Below are positions 1-5,475 of a DNA stretch of 12,234 nt, piece after piece; position 1 is the first letter of the stretch, and each line of letters starts with the position of its first letter. Origin of the DNA: UMGS973 sp964507795 (GTDB lineage: Bacteria; Bacillota; Clostridia; Peptostreptococcales; Anaerovoracaceae); assembly GCA_964507795.1 (NCBI GenBank), contig CAZDQV010000058.1:1-12234 (forward strand). The letters are read 5' to 3'. Below the pieces are notes generated by a model that worked only from the letters and a program-made list of their open reading frames with translations, did no database searches and had not been told where the DNA came from. Position numbers and translations under genes: made by a program.

Positions 1-1
1 A

Positions 2-169
2 ATTATCGAAGGTCAAAACGGCCTGTTCATTGCAATGCCTAGCAAGAAAATGGGCGAAGGTGATTTCAGAGACATCGCACACCCTCTGCTTTCCGAAACA
101 CGCAACAGAATCAAAGATGCAATATTTGCAGAGTACGAAAAGGTTCTGGCCGAAAAAGAAACAGAATAA
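2..169 (+). CDS. spoVG: SpoVG, C-terminal part (gene starts before the window)
   Basis: The frame from base 2 to the TAA at 167-169 encodes 55 residues. They carry the conserved SpoVG core GLFIAMPSKK followed by FRDIAHPL and a charged helical tail (RIKDAIFAEYEKVLAEKE). SpoVG is a small RNA- and DNA-binding regulator of about 90-100 residues in Firmicutes, linked to septation and sporulation and to other global effects; that role is family knowledge. About the first 40 residues lie off the left edge. Identity rests on the very conserved MPSKK...FRDIAHP segment. A strong intrinsic terminator follows within 20 bases, so this gene ends its transcription unit. Confidence 0.93.
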   Translation: MIEGQNGLFIAMPSKKMGEGDFRDIAHPLLSETRNRIKDAIFAEYEKVLAEKETE

Positions 170-185
170 CACTGTCTCACACTCA

Positions 186-247
186 AAAGGAGTTGTTGCA
201 CAGGTCGTCAAATTCCTAACCATCTGTGCAATAACTCCTTTGTTTTT
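186..247 (+). terminator. Intrinsic terminator after spoVG
   Basis: The 18-base arm 186-203 (AAAGGAGTTGTTGCACAG) pairs with 224-241 with a single G-U, around a 20-base loop. The U-rich tract TTTGTTTTT follows directly. Confidence 0.9.
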
Positions 248-260
248 GTTATATCAAAAA

Positions 261-435
261 AGGCATCAGATAAAACGGTTTCAGCATCAGCACTGTGTAA
301 GCTGAAAGTCTGTTATTCAGCCTGTCTTTTCGAGAAGTTTGAGTTCCTTATACCGCAGTCCCTCTCCTGTAAGTCAAAGGTTATATTGTTAATGGTTATC
401 TTCTGATTACCGTATTTACTTCCGTATCTTCCCAT
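261..435 (-). pseudogene. Remnant of a DUF1064 (phage-type) gene, several frameshifts
   Basis: From ATG 435-433, with a GAAGAGG-type ribosome site upstream, the reading begins MGRYGSKYGNQKITINNITF. This matches the usual start of DUF1064 proteins (KYGN-K-ITVDGI-FDS). After FDLQE the family sequence continues in another frame: 358-320 reads LRYKELKLLEKTG, then a TGA, then ITDFQL (316-299). A third frame at 284-261 reads LKPFYLMP, resembling the next conserved block. The frame from the ATG itself closes after 40 residues at 313-315. At least two frameshifts and one stop therefore break what would be a longer protein. DUF1064 proteins are mostly found in phages and prophages and are of uncertain, possibly nuclease-like, function. 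The remnant ends against the spoVG terminator. Family assignment is from memory of the conserved motifs and was not searched. Confidence 0.62.
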
Positions 436-449
436 TTCCTAACCTCTTC

Positions 450-480
450 AAAAAACAGAAAAAGCAACCGAAGTTGCTTT
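450..480 (-). terminator. Intrinsic terminator, minus strand, UUCG tetraloop
   Basis: On the minus strand AAAGCAAC (480-473) and GTTGCTTT (468-461) form a perfect 8-bp stem closing a C(UUCG)G tetraloop, followed by TTCTGTTTTTT (460-450). It lies just downstream of the broken minus-strand gene ending at 547. Confidence 0.85.
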
Positions 481-546
481 CCCTGTAAGGACATTTTCAA
501 TATTGATAGTAAACTAAGTTTTTTTCTTTTCTACCTCAATTGTTGC

Positions 547-871
547 TTATTCTCCAAAATAAAAAGGGATTTTACTGTGCGCATATATTGAAAACGCCAT
601 CGACATAAATGCTGCAAGTTCTTTTTCATTTTCGTTATAAATGCCTTCTGGCATTTCTGTAGAAAGATTAGAATAAATTTTTATATGTTTATAGGAATTC
701 GGCATATAAGGCAAATCATACTCCTTCCTACTATGCTTTGCATGATTCTTTTCTAAATAGCATTGCTTTAAATAAACAATTAATATATAATTCCTTTAGA
801 GCTTTTTTAAATTATTCAATCAGGCACCCAACCGCTGATAATTTATATAAGCTCTTTTTTCATACTCTCAT
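547..871 (-). pseudogene. Decayed minus-strand gene of unknown function
   Basis: A single frame is open from 795 down to the TAA at 549-547 (82 residues). Its C-terminus looks like real protein (LPYMPNSYKHIKIYSNLS, then ELAAFMSMAFSIYAHSKIPF), but it has no start codon with a ribosome site. Upstream, a GGAGGTGAT ribosome site precedes ATG codons at 871 and 863, each ending within a few codons. Adding one A to the A-run after ATG 863 would continue MKKRAYINYQRLGA in the frame of the C-terminal part, which is then broken by a TGA and a TAA before 798. I infer a gene with one frameshift and two stops. A perfect promoter (911-939), the ribosome site and a terminator (450-480) all remain, so decay may be recent. 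I do not recognise the family. Alternatively, a very short peptide could be made from the intact ribosome site. Confidence 0.5.
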
Positions 872-896
872 ACACATCACCTCCCTCCGGTGTTTT

Positions 897-938
897 ATGT
901 CCGTGACATATATATAACACAGTTTTTTATATATGTCA
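897..938. repeat. Two dyad-symmetric sites over the divergent promoter, probable operators
   Basis: TGACATATATA at 904-914 is repeated inverted as TATATATGTCA at 928-938 with 13 bases between. A shorter dyad, ATGTC-CGT-GACAT, spans 897-909 and covers the predicted minus-strand transcription start. The arms overlap both the -10 and the -35 of the minus-strand promoter. PadR-family regulators bind ATGT/ACAT-type dyads, and a padR gene starts 80 bases away, so autoregulation or divergent regulation is a fair inference. Confidence 0.55.
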
Positions 939-939
939 A
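911..939 (-). promoter_or_regulatory. Sigma-A promoter of the decayed minus-strand gene
   Basis: On the minus strand TTGACA (939-934), a 17-base spacer and TATATA (916-911). This is a consensus -35 with a near-consensus -10, about 30 bases upstream of a GGAGGTGAT ribosome site. Confidence 0.75.
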
Positions 940-955
940 TCAAATATATTATTTG

Positions 956-984
956 TTGACATTATTATTTCTTTGTGCTATTAT
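956..984 (+). promoter_or_regulatory. Sigma-A promoter of the padR operon
   Basis: TTGACA (956-961), a 17-base spacer and TATTAT (979-984). Predicted start near 991, giving a 5' leader of about 25 bases before the padR ATG. Confidence 0.85.
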
Positions 985-987
985 GTC

Positions 988-1005
988 ATTGTAAATACAA
1001 TTGTA
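988..1005. repeat. Overlapping palindromes at the padR transcription start
   Basis: ATTGTA-AA-TACAAT (988-1001) and the 10-base palindrome TACAATTGTA (996-1005) share an arm. They sit exactly over the predicted +1 of the padR promoter, between the -10 and the ribosome site, which is a typical repressor position. Confidence 0.5.
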
Positions 1006-1015
1006 TGAGGATGTG

Positions 1016-1381
1016 ATGGTTTTGAAAAACGAAAAAGATACTAAGCACCAGAAAGAGCTTAATAATCTGGAAGCAATGTTCAAACGTGCCACGATACCTC
1101 TTCTTGTGCTTCAAATGTTATCAGAACATGAAATGTATGCATATGAAATAATACAGAAAGTGACATCAATTACAGGTGGCACATATAAAATGCCACTTCT
1201 GTATACCCCGCTGAGCAAACTCAAGGAACAGGGTTATATTGTTGAGTCCCGCCATGAGATAACAGACAAAAGCCGTATAAGAATATACTATGCTGTTACA
1301 GGCAAAGGACTGGAGCTGCTTGACGATTTAAAACAGGCATATGCAGTTCTTGCAAAAGCTGTAGAAAGCATAATATCGTGA
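1016..1381 (+). CDS. PadR-family transcriptional regulator
   Basis: A 121-residue winged-helix DNA-binding protein. Residues about 23-100 follow the PadR pattern: ATIPLLVLQMLSEHEMYAYEI (helices 1-2), then MPLLYTPLSKLKEQGYIV (recognition helix) and the wing RIRIYYAVTGKGLELL. A short C-terminal helix may dimerise. The ATG at 1016 is preferred because GAGG (1007-1010) lies five bases upstream; a TTG at 1001 is in frame but overlaps the palindromes at the predicted start of transcription. The gene is first in a three-gene unit with a HAAS-type membrane protein and an exported protein, a pairing common in Firmicutes. PadR proteins usually repress their own operon and respond to a ligand or partner protein; the ligand cannot be read here. 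Dyad sites at 897-938 and 988-1005 are candidate operators. Confidence 0.88.
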   Translation: MVLKNEKDTKHQKELNNLEAMFKRATIPLLVLQMLSEHEMYAYEIIQKVTSITGGTYKMPLLYTPLSKLKEQGYIVESRHEITDKSRIRIYYAVTGKGLELLDDLKQAYAVLAKAVESIIS

Positions 1382-1398
1382 TTAAGGAGGGAGAACAA

Positions 1399-1782
1399 AT
1401 GGCAGCAAAATCCATTATTGAGGAGTATCTTAACGCGGTGAAAGAAAATATATACAGGCTTGAAAAAACAGACAGATTTATCGATGAAATCCGCAGCAGT
1501 CTGACCGACTATGTTGAAAACAATCCGGATTGTGTTTTTGAGGATCTTGTAAGCCAGTTTGGGAGACCCGAAGATGTGGCAAGAGAATATCTTGACAGCT
1601 ACGCCTATTCCTCACCAAGAGAAACATCAAAAAAGAACAGAAGGCGCAGGATACTTATTATCATCCTTGTTGCATTACTTGCCGCATTAACAGCCTTTTG
1701 CATTGATATGGCAATGCATACACAGGGTAAGGCAACAGATGTAATAACCATATATGAAGAAGTTCCTGCAGATAACGACTAA
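1399..1782 (+). CDS. HAAS/DUF1700-type membrane protein, PadR partner
   Basis: 127 residues starting at ATG 1399, seven bases after AAGGAGGG; a GTG at 1378 overlapping the padR stop is in frame but has no ribosome site. Residues 1-70 form an acidic helical domain with the motif FGRPEDVAREYL (54-65), typical of the HAAS/DUF1700 N-terminus found next to PadR regulators. KKNRRRR (78-84) precedes one hydrophobic segment (about 85-103), so the helical domain should be cytoplasmic with about 24 acidic residues outside. Longer family members carry several membrane helices; this one is minimal. Gap to padR is 17 bases and the stop TAA abuts the next ribosome site, so the genes are co-transcribed. HAAS domains are thought to contact PadR; a role as membrane-bound modulator of the regulator is inference. 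Confidence 0.8.
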   Translation: MAAKSIIEEYLNAVKENIYRLEKTDRFIDEIRSSLTDYVENNPDCVFEDLVSQFGRPEDVAREYLDSYAYSSPRETSKKNRRRRILIIILVALLAALTAFCIDMAMHTQGKATDVITIYEEVPADND

Positions 1783-1796
1783 AGGAGGCCGATAAA

Positions 1797-2279
1797 ATAA
1801 AAAGAACAGTTATATCAATTGCAACAGCATTAACTTTGCTCATAGCTACCGCAATACCATGTTTTGCATCAGGTAGCAATGTTGAAAAAGAGTATGAGTA
1901 TTATGACGATGGATCGTATGCAGTTATTGAAACATTTATAGACAACTCTACTGTATCTATCGCCCTTTCATCAAAAAGTACATCTACAAAAAGTGCTTCA
2001 AGGACTTATACATATTATAGTATAGATGATAAAAAACAATGGGCTATAACATTAAATGCAACATTTGAATATACAGGAAGCAGTGCTACAGCCACTAAAT
2101 CAACTGTTTCACATACTATTTATGCATCAAGTTGGAAATGTAGCAGCAAAAGTGCTACAAAATCAGGAGCAACAGCCAAAGCAACCGGTACTTTTTCCAG
2201 GCTATTACTTACAAAGACAAAAGCGATAGGTCTGAAATGCTCCAAGAGTGGAGTTATTTCACATGTTGATTATGATTAA
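1797..2279 (+). CDS. Small exported protein of unknown function, apparent AUA start
   Basis: The frame ending at TAA 2277-2279 has no ATG, GTG or TTG near its ribosome site. AAAGGAGG (1781-1788) is followed, after eight bases, by ATA at 1797. From there the sequence reads KRTVISIATALTLLIATAIP then CFAS, a complete signal peptide with a likely cut after residue 24 (C-F-A). The first canonical start, TTG at 1836, would remove half the signal peptide and has no ribosome site. The mature part (about 136 residues) is rich in Ser, Thr, Lys and Tyr, looks beta-rich, and has two cysteines (residues 115 and 148 from the ATA) that could form a disulfide. I do not recognise the family. It overlaps the preceding gene's transcription unit and ends at a strong terminator. 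Either AUA initiation is used at low level, or the start codon was lost by mutation. Confidence 0.68.
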   Translation: MKRTVISIATALTLLIATAIPCFASGSNVEKEYEYYDDGSYAVIETFIDNSTVSIALSSKSTSTKSASRTYTYYSIDDKKQWAITLNATFEYTGSSATATKSTVSHTIYASSWKCSSKSATKSGATAKATGTFSRLLLTKTKAIGLKCSKSGVISHVDYD

Positions 2280-2302
2280 TAATTTCCTTAATAAGGCACT
2301 TT

Positions 2303-2328
2303 AAAAGCGTGGTCACCCCACGCTTTTT
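2303..2328 (+). terminator. Intrinsic terminator of the padR operon
   Basis: AAAAGCGTGG (2303-2312) pairs with CCACGCTTTT (2318-2327) around a five-base loop, followed by T residues. It lies between two converging genes; the minus-strand direction lacks a good U-tract. Confidence 0.88.
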
Positions 2329-2338
2329 CATCTTCTGT

Positions 2339-3619
2339 CTACAATGTGTATAGCGGTATATCTATAAGTCCATCGTTTTCCTTATAATCAGCCATGGAAA
2401 TTCTCACAGCCTTTTCCGGAGAATATTTTTCTCTGTAGGTTTTAAGACTTTTGGCTTTAAGGTTGATTTCAGCCTTCACCTCTATCGGTATTACTCTCTG
2501 TCCGTCATCAGCAAGGAAATCAATTTCACAGCCTCCCCTCTCATTTGTATAATAATAGATACCCATATTCTCTCCGGCTTTCAGCTGCTGCAGCACATAC
2601 TGCTCCGTCAGGGCACCCTTGAATTCAACGAAAAGGCTGTTTCCTTCCAGCAGTATTTTAGAGCTTATATCTGTCATACATCCCAAAAGCCCCACATCAA
2701 CGATAAACAGCTTAAATGATTTCAAATCCTCGTACGCCTTGAGAGGCAGATGCGGAACCTTGACTCTGTTTACCTTATGCACAAGCCCGCAATCAGACAG
2801 CCACATTATAGCTGTTTCGTATTCCTTGGCTCTTGCTCCCTCTCTTACAAGTCCGTAAATAAATTTTCTGTTTTCTTTTGCCAGCTGCGAAGGTATGGAA
2901 TTCCACACCATTCGTATTCTCGGAACTGCCCCTACAGGCGCATGCTTTGAAAAGTCCTGTTCATAAGCGCTCAATATGCGTTTTTGTATATCTCGCACCT
3001 CTTCAAAATCATTTTCGGCAATGAAGCTCTGTACCGCCTCCGGCATCCCGCCTACAAAATAATATTGTTTAAGCATAGTAATATATTCCTGCTTAAATGC
3101 TTCTATCATTTTGTAGTCTTTATTCTTTATCAGCTGTGCATACTTTTCCTTGCCTGCCGCCATAAGAAATTCTCTGAAAGAAAGAGGATACAGCCTGACA
3201 AATTCCACCTTGCCTACAGGAAACGAAGTACCGCTGTGCAAAGCTATCCCCAGAAGTGAGCCGGCACACACTATATGATACTGCGGAGCATCTTCACAGA
3301 AGTATTTAAGAGCAGAAAAGGCTCTCGGAGCTTCCTGAATTTCATCAAAAATAATAAGGGTATTATCAGAGTTTATTTTACTTCCTGAATAAATCTCAAG
3401 CATTTTTATAATTCTGTCAGGATTAAGATTTTCGGAAAACAAATCCCCTGCTCTTTTGTCGGCATCAAAATTTATATAAACGGTTTTTTCATATTCCTGT
3501 CTGCCAAACTCCTTCATAAGCCATGTCTTGCCAACCTGTCTTGCTCCCCCTATTACAAGCGGTTTTCTTGATTTTTTGTTTTTCCATTTTATCAGATTTT
3601 CAATTGCAGCTCTGTACAT
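2339..3619 (-). CDS. AAA_14 / DUF4143 ATPase
   Basis: 426 residues, typical length for this family. The N-terminal ATPase domain has Walker A GGARQVGKT (24-32), Walker B LIIFDEIQE (88-96) and a sensor-like HIVCAGSLLG (115-124). The C-terminal DUF4143 region contains a PD-(D/E)xK-like pattern: E339 (ALTEQY), D367 (CEIDFL) and E380-V-K382 (PIEVKAE). These proteins are widespread in anaerobes, often in many copies per genome, and their role is not settled; links to mobile elements and defence have been proposed. ATG 3619 follows an AGAGGTGGG ribosome site and a good promoter at 3650-3678. It is the second of two minus-strand ATPase genes but has its own promoter. The retained acidic/lysine set suggests the nuclease-like fold is intact; activity is inference. 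Confidence 0.9.
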   Translation of the reverse strand: MYRAAIENLIKWKNKKSRKPLVIGGARQVGKTWLMKEFGRQEYEKTVYINFDADKRAGDLFSENLNPDRIIKMLEIYSGSKINSDNTLIIFDEIQEAPRAFSALKYFCEDAPQYHIVCAGSLLGIALHSGTSFPVGKVEFVRLYPLSFREFLMAAGKEKYAQLIKNKDYKMIEAFKQEYITMLKQYYFVGGMPEAVQSFIAENDFEEVRDIQKRILSAYEQDFSKHAPVGAVPRIRMVWNSIPSQLAKENRKFIYGLVREGARAKEYETAIMWLSDCGLVHKVNRVKVPHLPLKAYEDLKSFKLFIVDVGLLGCMTDISSKILLEGNSLFVEFKGALTEQYVLQQLKAGENMGIYYYTNERGGCEIDFLADDGQRVIPIEVKAEINLKAKSLKTYREKYSPEKAVRISMADYKENDGLIDIPLYTL

Positions 3620-3649
3620 ACGCCCACCTCTTTTAATCTTTCTATCTTT

Positions 3650-3678
3650 ACTATACCCGCTCGCTACACTTTTTACAA
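3650..3678 (-). promoter_or_regulatory. Promoter of the AAA_14 ATPase gene
   Basis: On the minus strand TTGTAA (3678-3673), a 17-base spacer and TATAGT (3655-3650), about 25 bases upstream of the ribosome site. The -35 box lies inside a dyad-symmetric repeat. Confidence 0.65.
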
Positions 3679-3722
3679 CGAAAAAGTGCGACTTGTTACA
3701 TTTTTTACAGCGAAAAATGTAA
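3667..3722. repeat. Two palindromic repeats 32 bases apart, probable operators
   Basis: Copy A: CACTTTTT (3667-3674), six bases, AAAAAGTG (3681-3688). Copy B: TTACATTTTT (3696-3705), seven bases, AAAAATGTAA (3713-3722). They share TTTTTACARCGAAAAA at 3670-3685 and 3702-3717, an exact 32-base period, close to three DNA turns. Copy A covers the -35 box of the AAA_14 gene. The compensating changes in the arms (CACT/AGTG against ACAT/ATGT) keep each dyad, which suggests that symmetry is under selection. Confidence 0.65.
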
Positions 3723-3751
3723 TATGCCGCACCGTTTTAACAAATCTGATA

Positions 3752-5053
3752 TTATGCCCTGCCTTTGATATAGTCCACAAACTGCCTTGCACATCTGCCT
3801 GAAACATCGCCGTGACGTATCTGCCACGCATTGGCCTCTCTGCGAAGCTGCTCACTGTCCAGAGCAACGCCCTCGCTTGCGGCCAGCTCATCTATGATTT
3901 TGTAAAACTCGTCCTTAGACGGCTTGCCATAGTAAATCTGAACCCCGAACCTGTCTGCAAGGCTCAGTTTTTCTTCCATACTGTCTCCTCTGTGAAGCTC
4001 TCCCGTATGCTCCATATCATTTCTGTCATCCCACGTTTCCTTGATGAGGTGTCTTCTGTTTGATGTGGCATATATCAGTATGTTCTCAGCCTTCGACTCA
4101 AGGCCGCCCTCTATTACAGCCTTGAGGTATTTGTATTCAGTCTCAAAATCCTCAAACGACAAATCGTCCATATAGATTATAAATCTGTAGTTTCTGGTTC
4201 TGATTGCGGAGATTATCCTCGAAAGCATCTTCATCTGATGCCTATATACCTGAATAACTCTGAGACCATCAGGCCAGAATCTGTTGGCAATGGCTTTGAT
4301 ACTGGTGGACTTGCCCGTACCTCTGTCACCATAAAGCAATACATTATTTGCAGGTTTACCCTCCACAAATGCCCTGGTGTTTTCAAGAAGCTTTTGTTTT
4401 TGAACCTCATACCCCACAAGATCCTCCAAAACAACATCATCCATATTCTTCACAGGCTCAAACTCAAGTACGTCCTCTCTGTCCGAAATGCGAAATGCTC
4501 TGTTCACTCCGAATATCCCTGCGCCGTATGCCTTGTAAAACTCCGATACAGCTTCAAAAAACTCATCTGCATCTTTGACGTTTTCAAGCTGCACTCTGAG
4601 TTCCCTGACTCTTTTCATAACATTGGGGTTGTACATAAGAGACGGCTTTTCAACTGCGGTATAATCGCACAGGCTTGAGAAACAGTCTATATCAAGTGCT
4701 TTTTCAATTTCGCCAAAATCAAAGCTGAAAAGCTTTATAAAAATTTCAAAATCATGCTTTGCAAAGGAATTGACGCTGCCCTCTATGGCTCCTCTCCTCT
4801 CGCACGAAGCGCTGAAAGAGTTCTCTGAGCTGATAAGGTAATATGTCAGATAACTTGTCCACAGATTCTCATCAAAAGCATATGAAGTTGATATGTCAAG
4901 AATTTTTCTTACTATATTATATGCGTCTTTTACAAGCTCCGGCTTTTCGTATACCTCGCTGGCATAATTCTTAAAAAGCTCTCCTGTTTGATAAAGTATG
5001 GAGCTTTCACTTCTGTCCGAATAAAGTATAAGGCGTGATAAATCTCTGTACAT
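3752..5053 (-). CDS. DUF815-family AAA+ ATPase
   Basis: 433 residues from the ATG at 5053. The AAA+ core begins near residue 210 (LEDLVGYEVQKQKLLENT), with Walker A GDRGTGKS (242-249), Walker B-like FIIYMDDLSFE (291-301), sensor 1 ATSNRRHL (329-336) and a sensor 2-like SGRCARQF (418-425). The first 200 residues are helical and specific to this family. This arrangement matches DUF815 proteins; their cellular role is not known. The ATG at 5053 is preferred to the one at 5059 because AGAAGAG touches the latter directly but is six bases from the former. It has its own promoter, divergent from the T-box promoter. No intrinsic terminator is seen between it and the next minus-strand gene, so some read-through is possible. 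Confidence 0.87.
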   Translation of the reverse strand: MYRDLSRLILYSDRSESSILYQTGELFKNYASEVYEKPELVKDAYNIVRKILDISTSYAFDENLWTSYLTYYLISSENSFSASCERRGAIEGSVNSFAKHDFEIFIKLFSFDFGEIEKALDIDCFSSLCDYTAVEKPSLMYNPNVMKRVRELRVQLENVKDADEFFEAVSEFYKAYGAGIFGVNRAFRISDREDVLEFEPVKNMDDVVLEDLVGYEVQKQKLLENTRAFVEGKPANNVLLYGDRGTGKSTSIKAIANRFWPDGLRVIQVYRHQMKMLSRIISAIRTRNYRFIIYMDDLSFEDFETEYKYLKAVIEGGLESKAENILIYATSNRRHLIKETWDDRNDMEHTGELHRGDSMEEKLSLADRFGVQIYYGKPSKDEFYKIIDELAASEGVALDSEQLRREANAWQIRHGDVSGRCARQFVDYIKGRA

Positions 5054-5089
5054 AAACATCTCTTCTTTCTTTTTGTGATTTATAACTAT

Positions 5090-5118
5090 GTTATATCAAA
5101 TTTTTTGTTGTAAATCAA
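5090..5118 (-). promoter_or_regulatory. Promoter of the DUF815 ATPase gene
   Basis: On the minus strand TTGATT (5118-5113), a 17-base spacer and TATAAC (5095-5090), followed by a purine-rich leader and the ribosome site. It is back to back with the T-box promoter. Confidence 0.6.
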
Positions 5119-5128
5119 TAATTTTTTC

Positions 5129-5157
5129 TTGACTTTAATATATTCTCTATGTATAAT
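5129..5157 (+). promoter_or_regulatory. Promoter of the T-box leader
   Basis: TTGACT (5129-5134), a 17-base spacer and TATAAT (5152-5157). Predicted start near 5164, matching the 5' end of the T-box structure. Confidence 0.87.
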
Positions 5158-5163
5158 CTAACT

Positions 5164-5444
5164 GTAGTTCAAAATCAATGACCGGAAACCAGTAAGTTAA
5201 TACAAACCTCACAGAGAGCTGACATCAGGTGAAAGTCAGCAGGCAGACATTAACCGAATTCCTTCCGAACAGATGCACGCTGAAGGCAGATGCTTGTAGG
5301 CGCCGCCGGCAGACAGCCGTTACCTGTCAGGGCATGATAGTGCCCGCAAAGGTCAGTATCGTAAGGTGCTGATGAACTGAGGTGGTACCGTGAAATGATA
5401 ATTTCACCCTCTGCAATCAAAAATGCAGAGGGTGTTTGTATTTT
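5164..5444 (+). promoter_or_regulatory. T-box riboswitch, probable phenylalanine (UUC) specifier
   Basis: The T-box sequence is seen at 5379-5392. The antiterminator can be drawn exactly: GAGG (5379-5382) with CCTC (5408-5411), the 7-base bulge TGGTACC (5383-5389), and GTGAAAT (5390-5396) with ATTTCAC (5401-5407). In stem I, CGGAA (5183-5187) pairs with TTCCG (5263-5267) and GTTAAT (5196-5201) with ATTAAC (5249-5254). Between them lie AGTA (5191-5194) opposite GAA (5256-5258), the usual specifier-loop signature. The triplet after GAA is TTC (5259-5261), Phe; frames one base off (ATT, Ile) cannot be excluded. The bulge base T5386 fits a tRNA with A73. Uncharged tRNA should stabilise the antiterminator and turn on the ligase and ACT genes. 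T-box identity is near certain; the amino acid is about even odds or slightly better. Confidence 0.95.
5405..5444 (+). terminator. T-box-controlled intrinsic terminator
   Basis: CACCCTCTGCA (5405-5415) pairs perfectly with TGCAGAGGGTG (5424-5434), followed by TTTGTATTTT. Its 5' arm is shared with the antiterminator, so the two structures exclude each other. Confidence 0.93.
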
Positions 5445-5475
5445 CGCCCTCAAATTAAACAAAGGAGACTATCAA

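Noticed and set aside
1836..2279. Lactococcin 972-like bacteriocin
   Set aside because: Signal peptide and size are compatible, but the mature sequence lacks the Trp/His/Tyr patterns I associate with that family.
5250..5462. Minus-strand 70-residue open frame over the T-box
   Set aside because: It is antisense to a structured RNA, with no ribosome site or recognisable protein.
5395..5475. N-terminal extension of the ligase from base 5395
   Set aside because: This stretch is the T-box antiterminator and terminator; AAAGGAG at 5461-5467 serves ATG 5476, whose product has the normal family length.
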